Shown: positions 7,308 through 14,949 of the stretch, piece by piece
How positions within the stretch are numbered: position 1 is the first letter of the stretch
Layout: the number at the start of each line of letters is the position of its first letter
Assembly (NCBI RefSeq): GCF_026651875.1
Contig: NZ_CP104067.1
Location: 248,001-312,000 of the forward strand
From: Alicyclobacillus fastidiosus
Lineage (GTDB): Bacteria > Bacillota > Bacilli > Alicyclobacillales > Alicyclobacillaceae
Direction of reading: 5' to 3'
Length of the DNA stretch: 64,000 bases
Notes under the pieces: generated by a model
What the model saw: the letters and a program-made list of their open reading frames with translations, nothing else
What the model was told of the DNA's origin: nothing
Database searches by the model: none
Translations under genes and position numbers: made by a program

Positions 7308-9149
7308 GTGCACGTGATTCGAGTGGAAAATGCATCAAAGTCGTGGGCTGGGGAACCGGTTTTTCAACATGTCAGTTTTGAGTTGCACTTTGGCGAGAAA
7401 CTCGTCTTATTCGGCAGAAACGGCGTTGGCAAAACGACGCTGCTGCGGGCGCTAATGGGCGCTATTCCATTGGATAGCGGGTTTGTGACGCGCACTGTAC
7501 CAATGTCCGAGTGGGGGTTTTTGGAGCAGACGTACTGCGTCTCAGACACGCTTACCGTTCTGGATTATGCCCTGTCTGTGGACGAGGAGCTGAACCGCTT
7601 GCGAGCACGGCGCGCGGCACTGGAACGAGAACTCGCGGAGGGTGCGACGTCAACTGCGTCGGTGTCCGATTTGACGTCAGCGTATTCGGCCGTGTTGGAA
7701 GACTATCTCGCGCGGGACGGGTACGAATGGGAGGCCGAGGTAGAACGGACACTTGAGCAATTTGGCCTTTCGCAACAATTGTGGGGGCAGGCGTTTCGCT
7801 CGCTGAGCGGGGGGCAAAAGACGCGTCTGCAACTCGCGCGCATCATGTTGAAACGGCCGAGCGTATTGCTCTTGGACGAACCAACCAACCACTTGGATGA
7901 AGACACGATGGCGTGGCTGGAACACTGGGTTCGCACCATTCGTGCAAGTGTGATCATGGTGACGCACGACCGTCACTTTATCGACCGGGTAGCGGACACC
8001 ACCATTGAGTTGACGGCGCGCGGGGCACGGCGTTTCGTCGGCGGGTACACCAAGATGGAGGCTTTGCGGAGATTGGAGCGCGAAACGCAACAGGCGGCGT
8101 TTGAGAAGGAGGAAAAGGCTCGTGCGGAGCTAATTGAAGCCATTCGTCGTTATCGGCAGTGGTTCGATAAGGCACACGCTTCTGCAGGGGAGCGCAATCC
8201 GTATCTCAAGAAGCGCGCAACGAAGAACGCCACTCGCTTTCAGGCCAAGGAGCGGGCACTCTCGAGGCTGGAGGCGGATCGGACGCAGCGGCCGACGCCC
8301 GTGGCGACGGCACAGGTGAGCTTTCGAGAAGGGCAATTCGACGCGAGCACGTACGTTACCATCACGGACGCTGCGGTAGGATATCCGGGTGTCGACGTGT
8401 TGAGGGGTGCATCGTTGCGAGTTAGGCGGGGGGACCGGATTGCGGTGGTCGGCAAAAACGGGTCTGGGAAGAGCACGCTGTTAAAGGTGATTTCTGGCCA
8501 ATTGGCACCGACTTCGGGCGAAGCTTATCGCCATCCGGCGCTTCGCGTCGCGCTGTTCGATCAGGAGGTATCCAGTCTCAATCCCGACCTTTCGATATTG
8601 GATACACTCCTGCAAGAGAACAGGATGTCGCAGTCGTACGCGCGGACGATCTTGGCCGGATTCCTATTTCGCGGGAACGACGTGTATAAGCGCGTCGGTC
8701 AACTTAGCATGGGGGAACGCTGTCGTGTGGCGTTTGTACGGATGTACTTGTCGGACGCCAATCTGCTCGTGTTGGATGAGCCGACGAATTACCTCGATGT
8801 GGAGACGCGCGAACAAGTGGAGACGGCCCTTCTCGACTACCCTGGTGCGCTCGTGTTCGTGTCTCACGACCGCTATCTCGTGAGAAAACTGGCGAATCAG
8901 GTGGTGCATGTGGAGGATGGGCGTATCGAAACGTTTGATGGTGGGTATGACGTCTACCTGCAAACTCTTCACGATCCGTTGCGCGCGCACCCAGACAAGA
9001 AGCGCCGGATTGCCGAGCTCGAGCTTCGGGTGACTCAGCTCATGTCGCAAGGCGCGACGGACGACGAAGGGACAGCTCAAACGCAGGTACTGGAACAGAT
9101 CAGATCGCTACAGCAGGAGATTGAAGAATTGAGGCGTAGAGATTCTTGA
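7308..9149 (+). CDS. ABC-F ATPase, ribosomal protection / antibiotic resistance type
   Basis: A 613-residue soluble protein with two ABC domains and no membrane segments. ABC1: Walker A GRNGVGKTT (about 37-45), signature LSGGQ (about 165), Walker B and D-loop LLLDEPTNHLDE. ABC2: Walker A GKNGSGKST (about 382), signature LSMGE (about 465), LVLDEPTNYLD. Between them is a long charged helical linker (about 250-345) that in this family reaches into the ribosomal E/P site. The C-terminal tail is helical. GTG at 7308 has GGAGG 8 bases upstream; ATG at 7302 is too close to it. It resembles resistance or translation-rescue ABC-F proteins (Msr, Lsa, VmlR types). The drug class cannot be read from sequence alone. 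Confidence 0.88.
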   Translation: MHVIRVENASKSWAGEPVFQHVSFELHFGEKLVLFGRNGVGKTTLLRALMGAIPLDSGFVTRTVPMSEWGFLEQTYCVSDTLTVLDYALSVDEELNRLRARRAALERELAEGATSTASVSDLTSAYSAVLEDYLARDGYEWEAEVERTLEQFGLSQQLWGQAFRSLSGGQKTRLQLARIMLKRPSVLLLDEPTNHLDEDTMAWLEHWVRTIRASVIMVTHDRHFIDRVADTTIELTARGARRFVGGYTKMEALRRLERETQQAAFEKEEKARAELIEAIRRYRQWFDKAHASAGERNPYLKKRATKNATRFQAKERALSRLEADRTQRPTPVATAQVSFREGQFDASTYVTITDAAVGYPGVDVLRGASLRVRRGDRIAVVGKNGSGKSTLLKVISGQLAPTSGEAYRHPALRVALFDQEVSSLNPDLSILDTLLQENRMSQSYARTILAGFLFRGNDVYKRVGQLSMGERCRVAFVRMYLSDANLLVLDEPTNYLDVETREQVETALLDYPGALVFVSHDRYLVRKLANQVVHVEDGRIETFDGGYDVYLQTLHDPLRAHPDKKRRIAELELRVTQLMSQGATDDEGTAQTQVLEQIRSLQQEIEELRRRDS

Positions 9150-9173
9150 TAGACAGGTCGCGGATTCACGGGC

Positions 9174-9200
9174 GATGCCGCCGTGTACTGAACGGCGGCA
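9174..9200. terminator. Hairpin after the ABC-F gene
   Basis: Inverted repeat ATGCCGCCGT and ACGGCGGCAT with a short loop, about 25 bases after the ABC-F stop, no clear T-run. A likely terminator. From here to 9303 nothing else is seen. Confidence 0.5.
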
Positions 9201-9303
9201 TTGTCACACAAAATGGTGCACGTTGTCGATGGCCGTGCAAAGCGGCGGTCGCACCGAATGTTGCACGACCATTCGTTTGTTTACGACGAACCAAAGAAAT
9301 CGC

Positions 9304-9609
9304 TTAAAAGCACCCATTCTCGCACACCGAGGTCAGTCCGATCCACTCATGATAGGAAACGCGGACGTTTCCACAACAAAACGGACAGTGGGTCGTGGTC
9401 TCGGTCGAGTGCTCTTGTTCCAACTTCTCGAGCGCTAATTTTTCCATTGAAACAATCTGGTCCAAATCCGGTACCCGCATAGGTTTCGTTACCCCCTTGA
9501 CGAGATGAGAAGTGGCATTGACGGTTCCGACAGATACTGTGTACCCTTCTAGCATATGTTTGTCCGAGGCGAGGGAAGACATACTCAGACGTAATGATGA
9601 AATTTCCAT
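9304..9609 (-). CDS. Small putative zinc-binding protein, unknown
   Basis: A 101-residue ORF on the minus strand. The C-terminal third has CPFC...C..GC spacing (CPFCCGNV and SVCENGCF), which suggests a zinc ribbon or knuckle. The middle is a charged helix (SMEKLALEKLEQEHS). An AGGAG lies 17 bases upstream of the ATG, farther than usual, so the start is uncertain. No family is recognised. It stands alone between two plus-strand genes. Confidence 0.5.
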   Translation of the reverse strand: MEISSLRLSMSSLASDKHMLEGYTVSVGTVNATSHLVKGVTKPMRVPDLDQIVSMEKLALEKLEQEHSTETTTHCPFCCGNVRVSYHEWIGLTSVCENGCF

Positions 9610-9731
9610 GATAAATTTATTCTACTCCTAAAACTTTCGAGATCAAAACCAAGTATACTGTGTCTAGTTAGGTTTCTGATTTATCTGAGATGACAGTCTT
9701 CTAAAGAGACAGCAAGAGAGGATGGAACGAC

Positions 9732-11339
9732 ATGAATTTCGACGCCTTACATTATCCCCACCCTTCGAGAAGAACCGCGGTCTACGCTCGCAAAGGCATG
9801 GTCGCGACGTCCCACCCCCTTGCAGCGGCCGCTGGCCTACAAGTCTTGCAGCAAGGCGGCAACGCCATTGACGCAGCGGTTGCCACGGCTGCGGCGCTGA
9901 CCGTCGTCGAGCCTACGTCAAACGGCATTGGCAGCGACTCGTTTGCCATCGTTTGGCACAAAGGTCAGATGTACGGCTTAAACGGGAGCGGCGTAGCTCC
10001 GGCTGGGCTCAGCCTGGAGGAACTCTCGCGGCGCGGGCACAAAGAAATGCCGAAATTCGGCTGGATGCCGGTCACTGTCCCGGGGACACCGGCCGCATGG
10101 GCAGATCTAGTTGAGCGATTTGGAAAATTGTCGTTGCGACAAGTACTTCATCCCGCTATCTCCCTCGCCCGCGACGGACACCCGGTTTCGCCGATTGCGG
10201 CGAAGTACTGGGCGGTTGCGGCGAATCGCTTTGCGAGTGCATTGCAGGGGCAGGAATTCGAGCACTGGTTTAAGACGTTTACATTTGACGGACGCGCCCC
10301 AAAACCGGGTGAGACGTTCTACAGTCCCGGTCACGCTCGTACGTTGGAACTAATTGGAGAGTCCGGCGCCAAGGCGTTTTACGAGGGTGAGTTGGCGGAC
10401 GAGATCGAGCGGTTTGCGCGTGCAACAGGGGGGCTGATTACAAAAGCTGACCTCGCCACACACACATCCGACTGGGTCACCCCTGTACGCGTCGACTACC
10501 GCGGCTATGACGTCTGGGAGTTGCCGCCGAATGGCCAAGGCATCGTCGCGTTGATGGCACTCAACATCCTCAAAGGGTACGACTTTTCGAACATGGATGA
10601 CCGCGAACGCACGCACCTGCAACTGGAGGCTCTGAAACTGGCGTTTGAGGACGGAAAGCGTCACATCGCAGATCCTCGGCACGCCGATATTCCGCTCGAC
10701 GAGTTGTTATCCGATGCCCACGCACAAGAGCAGCGCGCCCGCATCGGCGACAATGCGCTATTGCCGGATCCGGGTGCACCTGTGCTGGGCGGGACCGTCT
10801 ACCTTGCCGCCGCTGACGGCGAGGGGAACATGGTATCCTATATTCAGAGTAACTATATGGGCTTTGGCTCGGGTGTGGTGGTACCGGGAACGGGTATCGC
10901 CCTGCAAAATCGGGGTCACAACTTTTCCATGGATCCAAACCACAAGAACGCGCTCGCTCCAGGCAAGCGCCCCTATCACACCATCATCCCAGGCTTCTTG
11001 ACCAAGGACGGGCAGCCGATTGGCCCGTTTGGCGTGATGGGCGGATTTATGCAGCCGCAAGGTCACGTACAGGTGATCATGAACGCCATCGACTTCGGTA
11101 TGAACCCGCAGGCGGCATTGGATGCGCCTCGCTGGCAGTGGATGCAAGACCGTCGCGTGACAATTGAGGATTCGTACGGAACAGACGTCATTGAAGATTT
11201 GCGCGCGCGCGGGCACGAGGTTGAAATCGCGGGTGATGCCGGCGGATTCGGACGAGGGCAAATCATCTGGCGAACAGAGGATGGGAATCTCGTAGGTGGA
11301 ACGGAACCGCGGACGGACGGAGCCATCGCGGCTTGGTAA
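9732..11339 (+). CDS. ggt: Gamma-glutamyltransferase family protein
   Basis: A 535-residue Ntn-hydrolase of the gamma-glutamyltranspeptidase family, which cleaves or transfers gamma-glutamyl groups from glutathione-like or poly-gamma-glutamyl substrates. GGNAIDAAVATAAALTVVEP near the N-terminus and GGTVYLAAADGEGNMVSYIQ around the processing site are typical. Thr355 in GGT is the expected catalytic nucleophile that becomes the N-terminus of the small subunit on self-cleavage. There is no signal peptide, so it is probably cytoplasmic, as in YwrD-like members. The substrate is not predictable. A strong terminator follows. Confidence 0.85.
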   Translation: MNFDALHYPHPSRRTAVYARKGMVATSHPLAAAAGLQVLQQGGNAIDAAVATAAALTVVEPTSNGIGSDSFAIVWHKGQMYGLNGSGVAPAGLSLEELSRRGHKEMPKFGWMPVTVPGTPAAWADLVERFGKLSLRQVLHPAISLARDGHPVSPIAAKYWAVAANRFASALQGQEFEHWFKTFTFDGRAPKPGETFYSPGHARTLELIGESGAKAFYEGELADEIERFARATGGLITKADLATHTSDWVTPVRVDYRGYDVWELPPNGQGIVALMALNILKGYDFSNMDDRERTHLQLEALKLAFEDGKRHIADPRHADIPLDELLSDAHAQEQRARIGDNALLPDPGAPVLGGTVYLAAADGEGNMVSYIQSNYMGFGSGVVVPGTGIALQNRGHNFSMDPNHKNALAPGKRPYHTIIPGFLTKDGQPIGPFGVMGGFMQPQGHVQVIMNAIDFGMNPQAALDAPRWQWMQDRRVTIEDSYGTDVIEDLRARGHEVEIAGDAGGFGRGQIIWRTEDGNLVGGTEPRTDGAIAAW

Positions 11340-11359
11340 CTGTCGACTTGTCATGATTT

Positions 11360-11396
11360 GGGCCCTGGCAATCTGGCGCCAGGGCCCTTTTTTTTT
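11360..11396 (+). terminator. Rho-independent terminator of ggt
   Basis: Perfect 10-bp stem GGGCCCTGGC (11360-11369) and GCCAGGGCCC (11378-11387) followed by nine T. Confidence 0.92.
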
Positions 11397-11422
11397 CAGG
11401 GAAAACAAGCGCCCGTCCACAC

Positions 11423-11490
11423 TTTACACTGGGGCTTGCCCGGGGCTATACTCGACGTTGACCAAATGACCGTTTTTGAATTTTGGTCAA
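11423..11490 (+). promoter_or_regulatory. Promoter and palindromic operator of the tetR-yhgE operon
   Basis: -35 TTTACA (11423-11428), 18-base spacer, -10 TATACT (11447-11452). Immediately downstream is an inverted repeat TTGACCAAA (11458-11466) with TTTGGTCAA (11482-11490), and an internal TGACC. This is a likely autoregulatory site for the TetR protein encoded next. Confidence 0.65.
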
Positions 11491-11504
11491 CAGGGGGTGG
11501 GGAG

Positions 11505-12092
11505 TTGGACCTACAACAAAGAGTCGTCGAGGCGGCCGAACACTCGTTTCGTGAGTTCGGATACAAAGGCACGACGATGGACAATGTCGCTCGTATCGCA
11601 AATGTCGGAAAAGGTACGATATATACCTTCTTCGCCAGCAAAGAGGCCTTATTAGACCACATTCTAAGTCGCTTGGTGGCGGAGATGGAAGCCGTTGCCA
11701 ACGCGTCCATCGCACCGGCGGACACGTTCTTCAACAATCTCGAGCGGGCGCTGCGCAGTGTCTTGCGTTTTCGTGGTCAACACGAACTGCTCATCAAGCT
11801 TGCTCAAGAGGGGAAGCAACTCGGAACGGTCGCGGTGATCGAGGGGATGGCCCGCGTGGAGCAGGCGGTCACCAAGTATTTGCGGCATCATCTGGAGGTG
11901 GGAGTCAGTCACGGGGACGTGAAGCCATGTAACACGGAACTCGTCGCGTTTATTATGCTGCGCACGTACACGGCCATCATCGCCGATTGGGAAAGCGGAC
12001 ACGAACCGCTGTCGGACGAGGAGCTGATGCAGATTTTCCAAGTGGTGTTTGCAGAGGGGCTGAACCGCGCGCGTCCGCAAGGACAACCGTAA
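11505..12092 (+). CDS. TetR/AcrR family repressor
   Basis: A 195-residue TetR regulator. The TTG at 11505 is chosen because it follows GGGGTGGGGAG and starts just before the conserved helix (LDLQQRVVEAAEHSFREFG); the upstream in-frame ATG at 11466 overlaps the operator and probable transcription start. Helix-turn-helix at about residues 25-50 (TTMDNVARIANVGKGTIYTF), then an all-helical ligand domain. It is cotranscribed with the YhgE-like membrane protein 30 bases downstream, and a palindrome lies in its promoter, so it very likely controls this pair. Confidence 0.88.
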   Translation: MDLQQRVVEAAEHSFREFGYKGTTMDNVARIANVGKGTIYTFFASKEALLDHILSRLVAEMEAVANASIAPADTFFNNLERALRSVLRFRGQHELLIKLAQEGKQLGTVAVIEGMARVEQAVTKYLRHHLEVGVSHGDVKPCNTELVAFIMLRTYTAIIADWESGHEPLSDEELMQIFQVVFAEGLNRARPQGQP

Positions 12093-12122
12093 ACACCGAT
12101 AGACAGAGGGAGGAGGTTGACC

Positions 12123-14156
12123 ATGAACCTGTTTCGATTTGTCGGCAAAGAGTTTTCATACAACTATGGGAGCTTGAAGCGGCTCATTCCAATCATCGCA
12201 ATTTTCTTCATTCCAATTTTGTACGCGGGAATATTTCTCTGGGCGTTCTGGGATCCGTACGGTCACTTGAATCGGCTCCCAGTTGCCGTGGTGAACGAGG
12301 ATGCAGGCTCGACGTTCGCCGGGCAGCGGATTCAGGCGGGCCAGCAACTGGAGAGTCAACTTCGAAAAAACGACGATTTTCAGTGGAGTTTCGTCTCGGC
12401 TGAGAAGGCTCGGGCCGGGCTTGAAGACAACCAGTACTTTATGGTGTTAACGATTCCGAAGGACTTCTCGTCGGATGCTGCAAAGGCCGCGACCACGGTC
12501 GGCGCACCTCAGCCGAAACTCGAGAGCGTGACCAATGACCGCCACAATTACATTGCAGGCATCATCGGCAAAAACGCCATGGAGAAGCTCCAAGCGCAGA
12601 CAGCACAGCAATTGACGAAGACCTATACGACGAATCTGGTCACTGGCATCAAACAGTTGGAGGTTGGGTTTCAAAAGGCGTCCGGTGGTGCCACAACCTT
12701 GGCGACTGGGGCAAATTCACTGTCCAAGTCGAGTCCTAAGCTCGTGAGTGGGGCGAAGCGTTTGGCGACGGGGTCAGATACGTTGGCCGGAGGCATTGCA
12801 CAGGCGGCCGCAGGTGCCAATCAGGTGGAGAGCGGTACGCAGTCCGTCTACGCGGGCAATCAGCAGCTGAGTGTTGGATTGGGCCAACTTGCAGAGGCGT
12901 CGGGGAAACTGAGTGCTGGTGCAGCAAGTGTGAACCAAGCTGCCAAGCAGCTTCAAAGCGGGCTCGCGAGTGAAGCGGCAGGCGCTAAGCAGGCTGCAAC
13001 TGGCGCGGCGGGATTAGCACAGGGGCTATCTCAATACCTCGCGGCACATCCGGAACTCGCCAACGACCCCTTGTTTCAGGCGCTGGTTCAAGCCAGTCAA
13101 CAGGTGGCAGCCGGGACATCGCAAGTCTCTTCTGGCAGCGACGCCTTGGCAAGCGGTGCGAAGACGCTGTCGAGTGGAACCAATTCCCTCGACCAGGGGC
13201 TAGGCGCCTTCGCGCCAAAGTTACAGCAGGCGGCTACAGGCGCGGCGGCACTTGTGAAACAAGAACCGACGCTGGTCCAGGGCAGTCGTCAAGTGGCCAC
13301 GGGGCTCGCGCAATTAGAGAGCGGTGCGTCGCAGTTGCAGACGGGCGCTGGTAGCCTGATGTCGGGTGTCAACCAGTATGCCGACGGTGCGAAACAAGTG
13401 GCCACAGGGTCCTCGCAACTCGCTAGTCAACTGCGTAGTGCGTCCGCGAAGATGCCCGTCATTCACAGTGGGCAGGTGGTCTCTGCCACCTCAAACCCGG
13501 TTGGCTTGAGCCAATCGCAAGCAGGTGACATCCCGAACTATGGCACAGGATTTGCGCCGTACTTCTTGTCGCTCGGTCTGTTTGTCGGCGCACTGTTGAT
13601 GTCGATTATTATTTCTTTCCGCGATCCCGCGGAAAAACCGTCGTCGTCCTTCGCCTGGTTCCTGTCGAAAACCCTCTTGGTCGGGTCTGTAGCGGTGGCA
13701 CAAGCCCTGATTGCGGACACCATCTTGCTCTCCGCTCTCGGCTTACACGTGGGCGATGTGACACACTTTGTCCTATTCTCGCTACTTACGAGTTTGACGT
13801 TCGTCTCCATCATTCAGTTCTTCGTGACGACGCTGGCGAATCCGGGGCGTTTTCTCTCGGTCATCGTGCTCATTCTGCAACTGACCTCCAGTTCAGGTAC
13901 GTATCCTGTGGTTCTGTCGCCGCCGTTCTTCCAGCATTTAAGTCGATACCTGCCGATGACGTATACCGTCGACGGATTCCGCTACCTGGTAGGCGGTGGT
14001 AAGGTGTCGTTCATGCACTCGGATATCTGGCATCTGTTTGTCTACTGGGGTGTGTTTGTCGGGCTCACGCTCGTCTACTTCCTCGTCCGCGGCCACTTCG
14101 TATTGAAGGATGCAAAGCCGCAGGCGCCAAGTGGCATGCATTCGGTCGAAGCCTGA
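12123..14156 (+). CDS. yhgE: YhgE/Pip family membrane protein
   Basis: A 677-residue ABC-2-type membrane protein of the YhgE/Pip (phage infection protein) family. AGGAGG (12111-12116) precedes the ATG at 12123. One N-terminal transmembrane helix (about 20-45) is followed by a large extracytoplasmic region. That region (about 180-460) has many degenerate repeats of the type ATGAxxLxxG, predicted to form long coiled coils, and five membrane segments lie near the C-terminus (about 480-660). The family is linked to phage adsorption in Lactococcus and to type VII-like secretion accessory roles. Its function here is unknown. A terminator follows at 14191. Confidence 0.85.
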   Translation: MNLFRFVGKEFSYNYGSLKRLIPIIAIFFIPILYAGIFLWAFWDPYGHLNRLPVAVVNEDAGSTFAGQRIQAGQQLESQLRKNDDFQWSFVSAEKARAGLEDNQYFMVLTIPKDFSSDAAKAATTVGAPQPKLESVTNDRHNYIAGIIGKNAMEKLQAQTAQQLTKTYTTNLVTGIKQLEVGFQKASGGATTLATGANSLSKSSPKLVSGAKRLATGSDTLAGGIAQAAAGANQVESGTQSVYAGNQQLSVGLGQLAEASGKLSAGAASVNQAAKQLQSGLASEAAGAKQAATGAAGLAQGLSQYLAAHPELANDPLFQALVQASQQVAAGTSQVSSGSDALASGAKTLSSGTNSLDQGLGAFAPKLQQAATGAAALVKQEPTLVQGSRQVATGLAQLESGASQLQTGAGSLMSGVNQYADGAKQVATGSSQLASQLRSASAKMPVIHSGQVVSATSNPVGLSQSQAGDIPNYGTGFAPYFLSLGLFVGALLMSIIISFRDPAEKPSSSFAWFLSKTLLVGSVAVAQALIADTILLSALGLHVGDVTHFVLFSLLTSLTFVSIIQFFVTTLANPGRFLSVIVLILQLTSSSGTYPVVLSPPFFQHLSRYLPMTYTVDGFRYLVGGGKVSFMHSDIWHLFVYWGVFVGLTLVYFLVRGHFVLKDAKPQAPSGMHSVEA

Positions 14157-14190
14157 TGCAAAGGCGTCAGTCTGCTTTCTGTTCCATCCG

Positions 14191-14226
14191 AAAAATCCCC
14201 GGCTGTGAATCTGGCCGGGGTTTTTT
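14191..14226 (+). terminator. Rho-independent terminator of tetR-yhgE
   Basis: Stem CCCCGGC (14197-14203) with GCCGGGG (14214-14220), then six T. Confidence 0.9.
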
Positions 14227-14390
14227 CGTGACGAGGCCAGGAATCGAAGTTTGGCACAGCTGCGTTTTGTCCAAGTGGGGCAAAGCGATAGAAGGGGCTG
14301 CGGGACGGCGGAGTTTACGCCCTGGCGAATACAGATCTTGGACTGCGGTCACGCTAACTTTGCGATCAACATTTGGCAGGAGGCGATGTC

Positions 14391-14582
14391 ATGGGCAATG
14401 ATCCGACGTCTGATGGGAACCAGATGCATGGAGAGGCGTGTGAATTGGACACCGTCATGGATCAGGTATCGAGCTCGCAGACGGATGGCGGAGTGTCCCC
14501 GGAGCTTGCGCATCGTCCAGTGCACCAGATGCGACCCCCTGCTCCGCGGATTGCGCGGCGGAGGTCGGAGTTAGAGTTTTGA
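14391..14582 (+). CDS. Hypothetical 63-residue hydrophilic protein
   Basis: The ATG at 14391 has a perfect AGGAGG (14378-14383) 7 bases upstream, the main reason to list it. The product is short, polar and proline/arginine-rich at its C-terminus (APRIARRRSELEF), with no recognised domain. It is followed by a GC-rich inverted repeat at 14590. Small spore or coat-associated proteins can look like this, but that is speculation. Confidence 0.45.
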   Translation: MGNDPTSDGNQMHGEACELDTVMDQVSSSQTDGGVSPELAHRPVHQMRPPAPRIARRRSELEF

Positions 14583-14589
14583 TCGTGCA

Positions 14590-14613
14590 GTGGCGCGGCA
14601 GTTGCCGCGCCAC
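14590..14613. terminator. GC-rich hairpin after the 63-residue ORF
   Basis: GTGGCGCGGC and GCCGCGCCAC form a 10-bp perfect stem with a 4-base loop; no T-run. The bases from 14614 to 14805 hold no recognised gene. Confidence 0.5.
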
Positions 14614-14805
14614 GGCTGAGTAGGCGCCGTGCGAATGGCTTAAACGCCCTGGTGGTACAGCTTGGCACTCATACGGCCCCATGATTTGAATGCAAAGGGA
14701 TAGCGCACATCCGCGTATACGAAGCTCGACAATGACGCATCCAGCGATGAAAACAACGACGGTATAGATTGAAGATATGAGGGATGATGTGGTATCGTAG
14801 AGGGT

Positions 14806-14949
14806 ATGCAGGAGGTCAACGAATACTATTTATTATTATCCAATAATAACTTAGCACGAAATGGTTTTGGTGTCAAGACCCCTTTTGACATTGGTGAGGG
14901 TAACACTGCGACACGCGTTGGTCGCGGGGTCGACGGAGATGGAATGTGA
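14806..14949 (+). CDS. Possible 47-codon ORF immediately before helD
   Basis: ATG at 14806, stop TGA at 14947. The reading frame encodes MQEVNEYYLL... ending in a Gly/Asp-rich stretch. The stop lies between the two candidate helD starts (14939 and 14963), so it could be translationally coupled. The ribosome binding site (AGAGGG) is too close to the ATG, and the minus strand is also open here, so the call is weak. No family is recognised. Confidence 0.25.
   Translation: MQEVNEYYLLLSNNNLARNGFGVKTPFDIGEGNTATRVGRGVDGDGM
14830..14849. promoter_or_regulatory. Perfect AT-rich palindrome upstream of helD
   Basis: TTATTATT (14830-14837), 4-base centre, AATAATAA (14842-14849), sharply more AT-rich than its surroundings. 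A possible promoter (TTGAAG 14769-14774, 18-base spacer, TATCGT 14793-14798) lies just upstream, so the palindrome would be near +30, a plausible operator position. Confidence 0.45.
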
